A stretch of DNA of 33,160 nucleotides. It comes from Promethearchaeati archaeon (GTDB lineage: Archaea > Asgardarchaeota > Njordarchaeia > Njordarchaeales > Njordarchaeaceae). The stretch covers positions 1 to 33,160 of the forward strand of contig JALWRR010000216.1 in NCBI GenBank assembly GCA_026993975.1, written 5' to 3'. The first letter of the stretch is position 1, and the number at the start of each line of letters is the position of its first letter. A program made the position numbers and the translations under genes. A model generated the notes under the pieces. It worked only from the letters and a program-made list of their open reading frames with translations, was not told the origin of the DNA and ran no database searches. This document shows, one piece after another, positions 1 to 9,116 of this stretch.

Positions 1-2
1 TT

Positions 3-197
3 TTAAAGGAGCATGAAAAGATTATAGGTGTTGTGATAGTTGATAATGTTTCAGATGTCATTAAAAATGCGTTAAAGAAATTCACTGTGAAATTCTGGAA
101 TAATTATAGTGAAGATTTAAAAGTTCCAGGAGCCGTATCAACCCCTAAGAATGCAGATGAATTATTCATCAGAGAATTTAGCTTACTGATCCCATAA
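3..197 (+). CDS. C-terminal fragment of an uncharacterised protein (truncated by window edge)
   Basis: Open frame from the window start: LKEHEKIIGVVIVDNVSDVIKNALKKFTVKFWNNYSEDLKVPGAVSTPKNADELFIREFSLLIP*, stop TAA at 195-197. It is convergent with hypF, whose stop is at 206. Confidence 0.6.
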   Translation, partial: LKEHEKIIGVVIVDNVSDVIKNALKKFTVKFWNNYSEDLKVPGAVSTPKNADELFIREFSLLIP

Positions 198-205
198 ATA
201 AAAAA

Positions 206-2515
206 TTATGCCAAGTATCTAGCTCCTGCAATAGCTACTTGACCTAGGGCTATTCCACCATCTCCAGCAGGTACTCTGTTTGGTAACAATAACCTTAGAT
301 CATCACCCACTATAGCTTCTTTTATTCCCCTCACTATATAGGTATTCACTGCTGCGCCTCCAGAAACAATTATATACTCGAGACCCTTCTTCTCTGCGTA
401 ATCTCTAGCAATCATACCTAAAGCTCTACCAAGCGATATTTGAGCAGTATACGCTAGATCCCTCCTTCTCTTATCGAGATGATTTATTATCTTCACTAAC
501 AACTCGCTCGTGCATACTATATCTTTGCCGTTAATTTTTTTAATCGGGATATCTAGAAGATCATTTATCAATTTACCACCTCTCGCTGCAGCCTCTAATC
601 TTATTGCTGGTTCACCCTCATAAGTTCTCTCACAACAAATTCCTAGCAAACAAGAAATCGAATCTAACACTCGTCCCATACTAGATGTTTTCTTAGCTTT
701 CTCTAATTGTCTTAACACTAATTTTGGGTATTTTCTAGTCCGCTCATCCCCTATCTTAAATTTATTGATAAGATCAATAATAGATTCAATATCCATCTTC
801 TTTGAGAGAATAGATATGAGCATTCTAAGCGGATAGATTACGGATAGATCTCCACCAGGCATCCCATGATACTCTAAGTGCCCTACTCTCTCATACTTCT
901 CATATGTTACAGTAAAGATCTCACCACCCCATATATTTCCATCATCACCATAGCCTAATCCATCTATAGCTATTCCTATTACTTCTGAGTCAATACCTAG
1001 TTTTTTCTCGGCCATAACGGATGCCACGTGCGCTACATGATGCTGTATTTTCAATAATTCATTCCTGTATTCCGCTTTCCATCTGTTCGCTAGAATTACA
1101 GATGAATAGTTTGGATGCTTATCTGAAACTAGAATAGCCTCGTTTAAGTCTATATTATAAGTCTTTATGAAGAATCTTAACGCTTTTTTAAGATAATCCA
1201 GATTCTCTATCTCGTCTGTATCCCCGATATACTGGGTTAATACTACTTTATCATCGAAACCAATGGCTCCAACGTTCTGTAATTCGGCGCCGAAAGCAAT
1301 TATTGGTCTCTCTAATTTAAATGGCAAATGAATCCATGCTGGAGCATATCCGCGGCTTCTTCTAAGGAATGTAACTTCACCATCAGTAAATCTCAATACG
1401 CTATCATCTACTCTATTCACGATCCTCCTGTTATGAAACACGAAAAAATCCACGATATCGCTTAATCTAGCTTTAGCGCATTTAATGTCTGTACACATTG
1501 GTTTTCCTTTCATGTTTCCGCTAGTCATTATTAAGAATTTATCCTTAGTCTCCATTAGTAATAAGTAGTGAATACCTGTATAAGGAAGCATTATTCCCTG
1601 TTTATCCAGCCCCGGTGCAACAAATCTAGATACAGGGGAATCTTCCTTCTCATCTAGAAGCAAAATAGGTTTCTCCGGGGAACTAAGCAAATCTATCGCT
1701 TCTTTACTCAACTTAACTATCTTGCTAGCTGTCTCTATATCTAGCGCCATTAAAGCGAAAGGCTTATTTTTCCTCCTCTTTCTTCTCCTAAGTTCCAGCA
1801 CGATATCATCATCCGTAGCTAAACTAGCTATATGAAATCCACCTAATCCCTTTATAGCTAGAATATATCCCTCGTTTATCAGCTTAGCTGCTTCACTGAG
1901 GGGATCCTTGGCATCTATTTTCTCCCCATCTATTGTCTCTAACCATATCTTAGGCCCACAGATAGGGCAGCTGATACCTTGAATATGGAACCTTCTTATA
2001 TTATCTGGATCATTATATTCAGCTTTACAGTACTCGCATAATGGGAAATCTCTCATAGATGTATTCTCACGATCATAAGGAAGTTTCTCGATAATTGAGA
2101 ATCTTGGACCGCACCAAGCACAGGAATTAAATGGATATCTATAGTGCCGCGAATTAGGATTCAGAATCTCTGAGATACAGTGCTCGCAGATACCGAAATC
2201 TGGTGGAATCATTGAGTATAATTTCGCTCCTCTCCCACTACTCCTTATTTCAAATGTTTTAAATCCAGTAAATACGCTATGTTTTACCCGTATTTCCTCT
2301 ATCCTAGCTGGAGGAGGCTTCTCTCTCGGTATATCCTTTAGGAACCGATCAATGTTCTCTCTGGTGCCCTCAATATGAACCTCTACCTCTGACCCACCTA
2401 AGTTCCTAACGTATCCCTTTAATCCATATTTCCTAGCTAGCCTATATATAAAAGGTCTGAATCCTACTCCTTGTACGATTCCAGAGATATAAACTTTAAC
2501 AGCAACGCCCTTCAA
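206..2515 (-). CDS. hypF: Carbamoyltransferase HypF ([NiFe]-hydrogenase maturation)
   Basis: N-terminal acylphosphatase motif GIVQGVGFRPFIYRLA; two zinc-finger pairs (CEHC...CAWC, CEYC...CPIC); YrdC-like domain; C-terminal Kae1-like motifs VQHHVAHVASVMAE and GIAIDGLGYGDDGNIWGGE. Starts with TTG overlapping the upstream stop (TTGA). Confidence 0.97.
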   Translation of the reverse strand: MKGVAVKVYISGIVQGVGFRPFIYRLARKYGLKGYVRNLGGSEVEVHIEGTRENIDRFLKDIPREKPPPARIEEIRVKHSVFTGFKTFEIRSSGRGAKLYSMIPPDFGICEHCISEILNPNSRHYRYPFNSCAWCGPRFSIIEKLPYDRENTSMRDFPLCEYCKAEYNDPDNIRRFHIQGISCPICGPKIWLETIDGEKIDAKDPLSEAAKLINEGYILAIKGLGGFHIASLATDDDIVLELRRRKRRKNKPFALMALDIETASKIVKLSKEAIDLLSSPEKPILLLDEKEDSPVSRFVAPGLDKQGIMLPYTGIHYLLLMETKDKFLIMTSGNMKGKPMCTDIKCAKARLSDIVDFFVFHNRRIVNRVDDSVLRFTDGEVTFLRRSRGYAPAWIHLPFKLERPIIAFGAELQNVGAIGFDDKVVLTQYIGDTDEIENLDYLKKALRFFIKTYNIDLNEAILVSDKHPNYSSVILANRWKAEYRNELLKIQHHVAHVASVMAEKKLGIDSEVIGIAIDGLGYGDDGNIWGGEIFTVTYEKYERVGHLEYHGMPGGDLSVIYPLRMLISILSKKMDIESIIDLINKFKIGDERTRKYPKLVLRQLEKAKKTSSMGRVLDSISCLLGICCERTYEGEPAIRLEAAARGGKLINDLLDIPIKKINGKDIVCTSELLVKIINHLDKRRRDLAYTAQISLGRALGMIARDYAEKKGLEYIIVSGGAAVNTYIVRGIKEAIVGDDLRLLLPNRVPAGDGGIALGQVAIAGARYLA

Positions 2516-3684
2516 GTATTCACACCGAGAGATAAGAAGAATTTGTTACCCTTATTAAATCTTTTTAAGAGAGAGTTAAAAACATATGATCTGAGAGCTT
2601 CATTCGATCCCTCTATAAACTCAAAAGCCTTTACATCGCGGTATAATCGCTCAATCCGCGTTCCCTTTAAGTAACCATGAGAAGCATATATGGTCATTGC
2701 TAAATCAGTAATTCTCTTAGCTAATGTTGTTGTTTTTATTTTAATAATTGATGAATAATACGGGAGCATTAATTTATCCAAGCTATCCCAATTACTACTC
2801 AGGGATAATAAGTAAGCTCCGCAAATCTCTGCATCAGCAATATATTCACCTACTTCCTGCTTAATATTATCAAATTCAACAAGCTTCTTCCCTAGAACAG
2901 TTCTCCTAACACTCCATTTTAATAATTCTTCTAAGGCTGCATACGCTATGCCTAGAGCTGTTGAAGAAGTAAATAATCTACCAAGTGCAAGGATATAGAA
3001 CATGTCTTTAAGAACATTCTTACCTCTATCTAGTATCTGCTCTTCCCTAATCTCAACATCTTTCAGAATGATACGCGATAAGCCAGCTCCCCTCATTCCC
3101 ATTAAATCAAGAACAGACTCTATCTCGACGCCATCATCTATATGAAGTAAGCATGATACAAACTCATTTTCGCTTGTTTTACATAGCACTAAGAACCATT
3201 TAGCATAAGCTCCATTAGTCACCATGCTCTTTATTCCATTAATTACAATTCTACCGTTCTTTCTAGTGACTCTAGTCTCTAAATTTTTGATATCTGTTCC
3301 AGCGCTCGGCTCAGTTATTGCTAGCGCTGAGATGTCATTATCTTTCACTATCGCTTTATAAATGTTTGGGGATACTTTTCTCAGGTACTCTAAGACTTGA
3401 GTATGCGTGAAAATAGATAAAGATAATGCTGGTAATCTTTTACCAATCTCATATAGGAGGATGTTAAATGATGTCAAGCCTAATCCTATCCCACCAAGAT
3501 CTTTTTTAACTAGAGCTTTAAAGAGTATATGATTCTCTAACTCAATCATTAATTCTTGAGGATACTTATTTTGAATATCCACAACTCCCGAGAACTGCTC
3601 TATTGATTCCAGCGCTTTATCTAGTAGATTAATTAACTCGCTTGTATACGCGTTTTTAAGCAATGAATCATACAAATTAATCAC
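2512..3684 (-). CDS. Acyl-CoA dehydrogenase family protein
   Basis: ALAITEPSAGTDIKNLETRVTRKNGRIVINGIKSMVTNGAYA, MGMRGAGLSRIILKDVEI, and the C-terminal SHGYLKGTRIERLYRDVKAFEFIEGSNEALR with the canonical catalytic-Glu position (EGxxE). Confidence 0.93.
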   Translation of the reverse strand: MINLYDSLLKNAYTSELINLLDKALESIEQFSGVVDIQNKYPQELMIELENHILFKALVKKDLGGIGLGLTSFNILLYEIGKRLPALSLSIFTHTQVLEYLRKVSPNIYKAIVKDNDISALAITEPSAGTDIKNLETRVTRKNGRIVINGIKSMVTNGAYAKWFLVLCKTSENEFVSCLLHIDDGVEIESVLDLMGMRGAGLSRIILKDVEIREEQILDRGKNVLKDMFYILALGRLFTSSTALGIAYAALEELLKWSVRRTVLGKKLVEFDNIKQEVGEYIADAEICGAYLLSLSSNWDSLDKLMLPYYSSIIKIKTTTLAKRITDLAMTIYASHGYLKGTRIERLYRDVKAFEFIEGSNEALRSYVFNSLLKRFNKGNKFFLSLGVNT

Positions 3685-3770
3685 TCCTGTTTAATATTAG
3701 ATGATTTTAAAAATAAAAGCTCTATTGAGTAATATAATTCTTTTGAAGCGATGAAGCACGGGGAGTTATA

Positions 3771-4466
3771 GTGAAGAAAATGGGTATCAGAAATTCTGGC
3801 TTACTTGTGCATTCAGCTTTAATTATAGATACGATCTATAGAATAAGTAAGGTATTATCTGGATCAAATTGGATGATCACGGGGAACATAGCGAATCAAT
3901 TATGGATCTATTTACTTGCGGGAAACTGTGTTTATTGTCGTCCTACAGATAACATAGACGTCGTCGGGATTAATATAATAAAAAACATCGAGAAGAGTTT
4001 CGGTGTGATAGCTGAGGGATTTGAAGATGACTTAGTTCGGAGAATATCATTCCTTGTTAATCATTCACCTAGACTAAAAATAAATGTTGAATCATATTTA
4101 TCACCACAATTCATAGATGAGTTAGACCGCAGACAAATAATACCATTCCAGAAACAAGAAATTCCAGTAATTAGTCTAGAAGATTTAATTGTCGCCAAGC
4201 TTGCGCTAGGAAGAAAAATAGATTTCATTGATATTACATCTTTACTAAGAGCTTACAAGAGGTATTTAAGAGCGGGAATAATTAAGAACGAGAACTATAT
4301 CTATGTAATTCACTTCTCTAAAATAATGGATCTAGCTCACAGATTATATTCAGAAGCTGCCGAGGATATATTCGATTCAATAGAGAGGATCACTAGCAGT
4401 AACATAAGTGAACTAGCTAGAAGTGAGAACAATGCACGTCAATTAATTCGCTTAATTGACCTATAA
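3771..4466 (+). CDS. Nucleotidyltransferase-fold (MNT/AbiEii-like) protein, possibly degenerate
   Basis: WMITGNIANQLWIYLLAG...CRPTDNIDVVGI resembles the GG/S...DxD region; later ISLEDLIVAKLALGRKIDFIDITSLLRAY resembles the 'PEDLI..KL..GR..D..D' segment of this superfamily. GTG start at 3771; alternative ATG at 3780. Confidence 0.6.
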   Translation: MKKMGIRNSGLLVHSALIIDTIYRISKVLSGSNWMITGNIANQLWIYLLAGNCVYCRPTDNIDVVGINIIKNIEKSFGVIAEGFEDDLVRRISFLVNHSPRLKINVESYLSPQFIDELDRRQIIPFQKQEIPVISLEDLIVAKLALGRKIDFIDITSLLRAYKRYLRAGIIKNENYIYVIHFSKIMDLAHRLYSEAAEDIFDSIERITSSNISELARSENNARQLIRLIDL

Positions 4467-4479
4467 AAACACCATCAAC

Positions 4480-5445
4480 TTAACTTATCTCTATTCTTAT
4501 ATACCCAACAATTCCGTTTCTAGATAATTCATGTATTATTAATCCTAGCGCATTATAGTATTCGGAAGCTTTTACTCGAGCGCCAGCTGCTTTTACGTGC
4601 CCCCCACCACCTAACTTCTCAGCTAATTCTCTGCCATTAAAAGTAGATTTCTTTGAGACCCTAATCGATATTCTCGCTGTATCGTCATTAGCGTTTTTTG
4701 ATAGAGAGGGGCATATTGGATCGTTATCACGCATTCTATTGATTACAACAATTACTTCTCCGCCCTTATTTATAAATAGCCATTGTAGATCAGATATCGC
4801 TAATCTTGGAAAACCTTTAATTAAGTCAACTATCAGATTCTTAACCTTCCTCTTTAAAACATCCTTTACTATTTTTTTACTAATCTCCCTTCCTTTCTCA
4901 AGGAAGTCGCTAATGCGTTTCCACTCGTTTTTAAGCCACTCATCATCTAGAAATTCTTCTCCTTTCTCTACAAGTATCCAAGCTATCTTATGTAGAATAT
5001 CTGGTTCCTTTGAATGACACTTTATGATCTTATCTAGTATATATGTCTTTTTGCTGTATCCACCAGTATCCGCTATATTTGCGAGATCTACTAGTTTTCT
5101 AGCTCTCGGATTATTCTCCAAGTTTAGGTATTTTATTAGAAGAGAAGCGGCAGAGGGCGCGGCAGGATCTATTAGATCCTTATCAGTCATTAGATTATTC
5201 TTTGTAACTCTCTCGTAGTTAGATATATGGTGATCTACATTAGCTTTAGCTAGAGGCAATTTCGGTAAATCAACTATCAAATCATACTCAATTCCCATAG
5301 CACTGTTCAGGTCTTTGAGAGTTAGATAATCTATCTTAGCATTAGGATACTTTATTAATATTAATGCTGCTGAAACAATGCCATCTACGTCAGATGCATG
5401 TGTAGCTACTCTCACATGTGTCACCATTCCTATGCATTGGCTCAT
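4480..5445 (-). CDS. DHH-family phosphoesterase (DHH/DHHA1; NrnA/RecJ-like superfamily)
   Basis: ATHASDVDGIVSAALILIKYP, VDHHISNYE (DHH motif), C-terminal LGGGGHVKAAGARVK (DHHA1 GGGH). The likely start is the GTG at 5415 (MRVATHASDVDG), 6 nt after a GGTG SD. Confidence 0.9.
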   Translation of the reverse strand: MSQCIGMVTHVRVATHASDVDGIVSAALILIKYPNAKIDYLTLKDLNSAMGIEYDLIVDLPKLPLAKANVDHHISNYERVTKNNLMTDKDLIDPAAPSAASLLIKYLNLENNPRARKLVDLANIADTGGYSKKTYILDKIIKCHSKEPDILHKIAWILVEKGEEFLDDEWLKNEWKRISDFLEKGREISKKIVKDVLKRKVKNLIVDLIKGFPRLAISDLQWLFINKGGEVIVVINRMRDNDPICPSLSKNANDDTARISIRVSKKSTFNGRELAEKLGGGGHVKAAGARVKASEYYNALGLIIHELSRNGIVGYIRIEIS

Positions 5446-5511
5446 TCAGGCAGGATTTATAAAATTATTAATTACACTAATAAATCTTTGTACAATTAAT
5501 GGGAAAACTAA

Positions 5512-7899
5512 TTAAGCTTGGTTAATTTCTCTAACTCTGCTAATGTTTCTGAAATCTTTTTCTATTTCAATTATTGTTTTAAAAATCGGTTTATATTTTA
5601 GCTCTTGCTGATGAGATATCACTATAATTTGATCAAATTCCCTATTATTCTTTAGATTCCGTAGAGCCTCAGCCACTGTCAATCTTAATTCTTCGTCGAG
5701 AGGACCAAACCCTTCATCAATAATCAGGAACCGTGGTCTTTTATCCTGAGCATAGACTTGCGCTAATAATTTCCCGATAGCCAGTCTAATCGCAAAGCCT
5801 ATTAACGTCTGTTCACCGCCACTAAATGTCTCTATCTTTCTCTCGAACCCACTTGAATATGATTTTAGTTCTATACTCTGCTGACTCCCACGAGTCTTCT
5901 TGAAATGGAATCTTATTTCGATATCTTGGTGGAATACTCGTGATAAATAATCGTTCGCGTATCGCTCTATTATCCTAAGATACTCGTCTAATAATCGAGT
6001 AGGTAGTGCTCCCGTTGCAAATATCTGTGATTCGAGTATTGTGTAAGCGTTTAGATCAATCTCTAATTTCTCTTTTTCTTTAAGTAGATCTCTTAGATTT
6101 CTCTCTTTTCTCTTGATTTCTTCAAGTTTATCTAGTTTATCCTTTAATTTTTGTTCGTTTTCGCTAATCTCTCTAATTAACTTCTCTTTCTTAGCTCTTA
6201 GCTTATTTAGTTTTGATTCTGCTAGATTCAAATCGGATTTCAATTTTTGATATCTTTGAACTAATTTATCTTTACCTAAAAGCTCTTCCTCATATGCACG
6301 GAGATCACTACTAATCTTAATCAACTTCTTTTTTAGATCGTCATACTTAATGAACTCACTATAGATATCCCGTAACTCAGTAATAATCTTCTCTAATTGA
6401 TTAATATTATCAACACGCATAGCGTTCATGATCGCATTCAGTTCGTTCTCTTGATTCTTTATTTTCTCTATGATTTCGTTACGATTCTCTCTTAATTGCT
6501 TGTATTCAGAATCTAAATCCTCTTCACCTAATTTACGCTGAATAATATTTATCTTAGTTTCTATTTCCTTCAACTTATCATTAAACTTTTTAAGCTCCTC
6601 AGCTTCTCTTTCTAGTTCCTGTTTGATTACAATGTTTTTATTGATCTCAGTATCTATCTTCTCTAGCTCTTTTAATAGCTCTAGCCTCCTTTTTTCTTTA
6701 GTTTCTTTAGTTAACTTGGCACCGCATACTGGGCAAAAAGCTTCAGCTGATTCTAATGCACCTAAGTGCTTCTGAATCTCACTCTTCTTAGCTTGCAGTA
6801 CGCTAATCAATTTGTCGATATCCCGTAATTCTTTATTCTTCTTCTCTAATAAATCTGCTTTCTTCACATAGAACTCTTTTTCTCTCTTTAATTGTTCTAG
6901 TTCATCTCTTTCACACAACTTGTCTTCTACTATACTTATATCTCTCTCTACTCGCTCTAGCTCTAATCTAAGTAAGTTATAGCTATGGATTCTATCCATA
7001 ATTCTGTTTATGTTCAAGAGGATCTCTTCACCATACATCTTTAATGCTTGTTCCACATTCCGTATCTGCTCTTGAATGTGCTTGCTTTCGCTTAAAGCTT
7101 TACGATAATGCTTCTCAAGCTCTTCTAGCCTTCCTAGCTCTGCACGTAAGTTCTCTAATTCTCGGTTTTTGGAATTAATACTTGATTGAATTTCTTTAAT
7201 ATCATTTTCTACGCTTTCTAATGATTTTTTCAGTCTGGGTAATTCTACATTACGGATCCGATCGATTTCTTCCATGATCTTGTTTTTCTTGCTTATATCT
7301 TCTTTGATCATGTTAATTTTTTCCTGCATTATTCTCAATTTATTCTCGATTAGTTTTCTTTTTTCTTTTGATGCTTCCCTAAGTGCTTCGAGATTTATTT
7401 TCAATACATCTACTAACATATTTCTCCTTTCGCTTGGAGATGCTCTGAGGAACTTGTATACATCACCTTGTCTAACCATCGCCGAATTAACTAGTATATC
7501 GAAGGTTAATCCAGTTAATTCTTTTATCTTGGTATCTACGGCCCTAATACTAGTGGTGATAAGTCTAGGAACTCCATTAGTAACCTCTACTAACTTAGCT
7601 TGAGACCCTGACCCCTCGCTAAAAACTCGCTCCACTCTATACGTTTTCCCGCCTATTTCAAATTCTAGAAATATTTTACCTATTTTTTTACCTCTCATGA
7701 CAAGTATCTTACCATATTCTCTCTCCTTTCTTCCATAAGCACTACCAAATAAGGCTGCTGTTATTGCATCAATGAATAATGTTGTTTTTCCAGCTCCAGT
7801 CTTGCCAGTGACGAAAACTGGGTAGTCTAGATCCTCAAAATCTATTTCTTGATTAAGGTAAGTAGCTATGTTCTCTATTCTCAATCTCTTTAGTTTCAA
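5512..7899 (-). CDS. rad50: DNA double-strand break repair ATPase Rad50
   Basis: Walker A VTGKTGAGKTTLFIDAITAALFG; zinc hook CPVCGAKL; ABC signature FSGGEQTLIGFAIRLAIGKLL; Walker B RFLIIDEGFGPLDEE; long coiled coil. TTG start overlaps the mre11 TGA (TTGA). Confidence 0.97.
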   Translation of the reverse strand: MKLKRLRIENIATYLNQEIDFEDLDYPVFVTGKTGAGKTTLFIDAITAALFGSAYGRKEREYGKILVMRGKKIGKIFLEFEIGGKTYRVERVFSEGSGSQAKLVEVTNGVPRLITTSIRAVDTKIKELTGLTFDILVNSAMVRQGDVYKFLRASPSERRNMLVDVLKINLEALREASKEKRKLIENKLRIMQEKINMIKEDISKKNKIMEEIDRIRNVELPRLKKSLESVENDIKEIQSSINSKNRELENLRAELGRLEELEKHYRKALSESKHIQEQIRNVEQALKMYGEEILLNINRIMDRIHSYNLLRLELERVERDISIVEDKLCERDELEQLKREKEFYVKKADLLEKKNKELRDIDKLISVLQAKKSEIQKHLGALESAEAFCPVCGAKLTKETKEKRRLELLKELEKIDTEINKNIVIKQELEREAEELKKFNDKLKEIETKINIIQRKLGEEDLDSEYKQLRENRNEIIEKIKNQENELNAIMNAMRVDNINQLEKIITELRDIYSEFIKYDDLKKKLIKISSDLRAYEEELLGKDKLVQRYQKLKSDLNLAESKLNKLRAKKEKLIREISENEQKLKDKLDKLEEIKRKERNLRDLLKEKEKLEIDLNAYTILESQIFATGALPTRLLDEYLRIIERYANDYLSRVFHQDIEIRFHFKKTRGSQQSIELKSYSSGFERKIETFSGGEQTLIGFAIRLAIGKLLAQVYAQDKRPRFLIIDEGFGPLDEELRLTVAEALRNLKNNREFDQIIVISHQQELKYKPIFKTIIEIEKDFRNISRVREINQA

Positions 7900-9098
7900 T
7901 ATAACCCGACCTCATCCATCAATGAGATAGCCAGTTCCATAACCCTCTTCTTTAAAACTGGCTCCTTTATGTTCATCGAGGCGATATATTCGAGTATGAT
8001 GTCTCTCAATGATTTTATTTTAACGGATTCAAGTGAATTAACTCTCACCGGCTTCGGATACTCTTTGTGAATCATGAATCCCAGTATTTTCCTATTGTTT
8101 AGTAAGTAACTGCGTATATCATCGATGTATCTCTCGAGAACTCTCCATGTTGCTTCATCAATTTTCATAAATATTCTAAGTAGGGATCCTGGAGGGATTC
8201 TCATTGATTCAAGGAGTTTTATTATGAGATCTCTTGGTTTCTTGTTGTTAATGAGATCTATCTTATTCGTAACTATCATGTCCCTGCACTTTAACTGTAT
8301 TCTCTCTACCATTATATCGTTGGATAACTCAATATAGAGAAAGCTCTTTTCCTCGTCTCGCTCCGAGAAATCTATTCTCTCTATAGAGCCAGCATAGTAC
8401 ACGTTTTCCTTTATTTTTTGCGGTGTATGCACATGCCCCAAAGCGACATAATCAAACTCTCTATAGAGAATATCATCTAAACTCAGCGCGGGATCATTTA
8501 AGTATATTCCGTGAATATCCTTTATTTTGGCTCCAGATAGAGTTAAATGCCCCACCAGAATCTTAAAGTCCACGTCATCTGGCGTATTATCTTTTAGCTT
8601 ATTGAGAAGCCTTCTATAGAAATTACTGTAAGTGATGCCTAATCCCTTAATCACTCTTGGATCTATGTATGGTACTGGTATTATCGCGACCTTCTTACCA
8701 TTAAGATTAATTACGAGGGGTTTATCTGGAATACTTTGTATGAAGTAGAAATTAGGTAATTTAGCTTTCATTAAAGCTAGCAGGGGATTAGTTGCTCCAG
8801 CAATTTTTGGCTTATCATGATTACCAGCGATGATGACTGTTTTTATTCCATTATTTACCACTCTACCAATCTGCTCTGAAATATATATTAGGTCTCTATT
8901 TGCTGGATCAGATCTATGAAAAACATCACCGCTAATCACTAACAAATCGACTTTTCTTGAGATAGCTTCATCAAACACTTTCTTAACATTTCTGTAGAAA
9001 TCTTCTCTTCTCGCGTCCTCCACGTTGTTACCGATAAAATTCCTGAATGATACTCCTAAATGAAAGTCTGATGCATGAATTATCTTGAGATTCGTCAT
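7896..9098 (-). CDS. mre11: DNA double-strand break repair nuclease Mre11
   Basis: Calcineurin-like phosphoesterase motifs HASDFHLG, VISGDVFHRSDPANRD, IIAGNHDKP, LVGHLTLSG, YVALGHVHTPQ. Confidence 0.97.
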   Translation of the reverse strand: MTNLKIIHASDFHLGVSFRNFIGNNVEDARREDFYRNVKKVFDEAISRKVDLLVISGDVFHRSDPANRDLIYISEQIGRVVNNGIKTVIIAGNHDKPKIAGATNPLLALMKAKLPNFYFIQSIPDKPLVINLNGKKVAIIPVPYIDPRVIKGLGITYSNFYRRLLNKLKDNTPDDVDFKILVGHLTLSGAKIKDIHGIYLNDPALSLDDILYREFDYVALGHVHTPQKIKENVYYAGSIERIDFSERDEEKSFLYIELSNDIMVERIQLKCRDMIVTNKIDLINNKKPRDLIIKLLESMRIPPGSLLRIFMKIDEATWRVLERYIDDIRSYLLNNRKILGFMIHKEYPKPVRVNSLESVKIKSLRDIILEYIASMNIKEPVLKKRVMELAISLMDEVGLY

Positions 9099-9116
9099 GG
9101 CTTATCCCATGGATTA

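Noticed and set aside
2471-2674. 67-aa plus-strand ORF in the track
   Set aside because: Antisense to the hypF/ACAD junction; no SD and no recognisable composition.
4739-5218. Two plus-strand ORFs (92 and 64 aa) inside the DHH gene
   Set aside because: Shadow ORFs antisense to a clear DHH phosphoesterase gene.
7274-7603. 109-aa hydrophobic plus-strand ORF inside rad50
   Set aside because: Antisense of Rad50 codons (Lys/Glu-rich coiled coil gives Phe/Leu-rich shadow translation).
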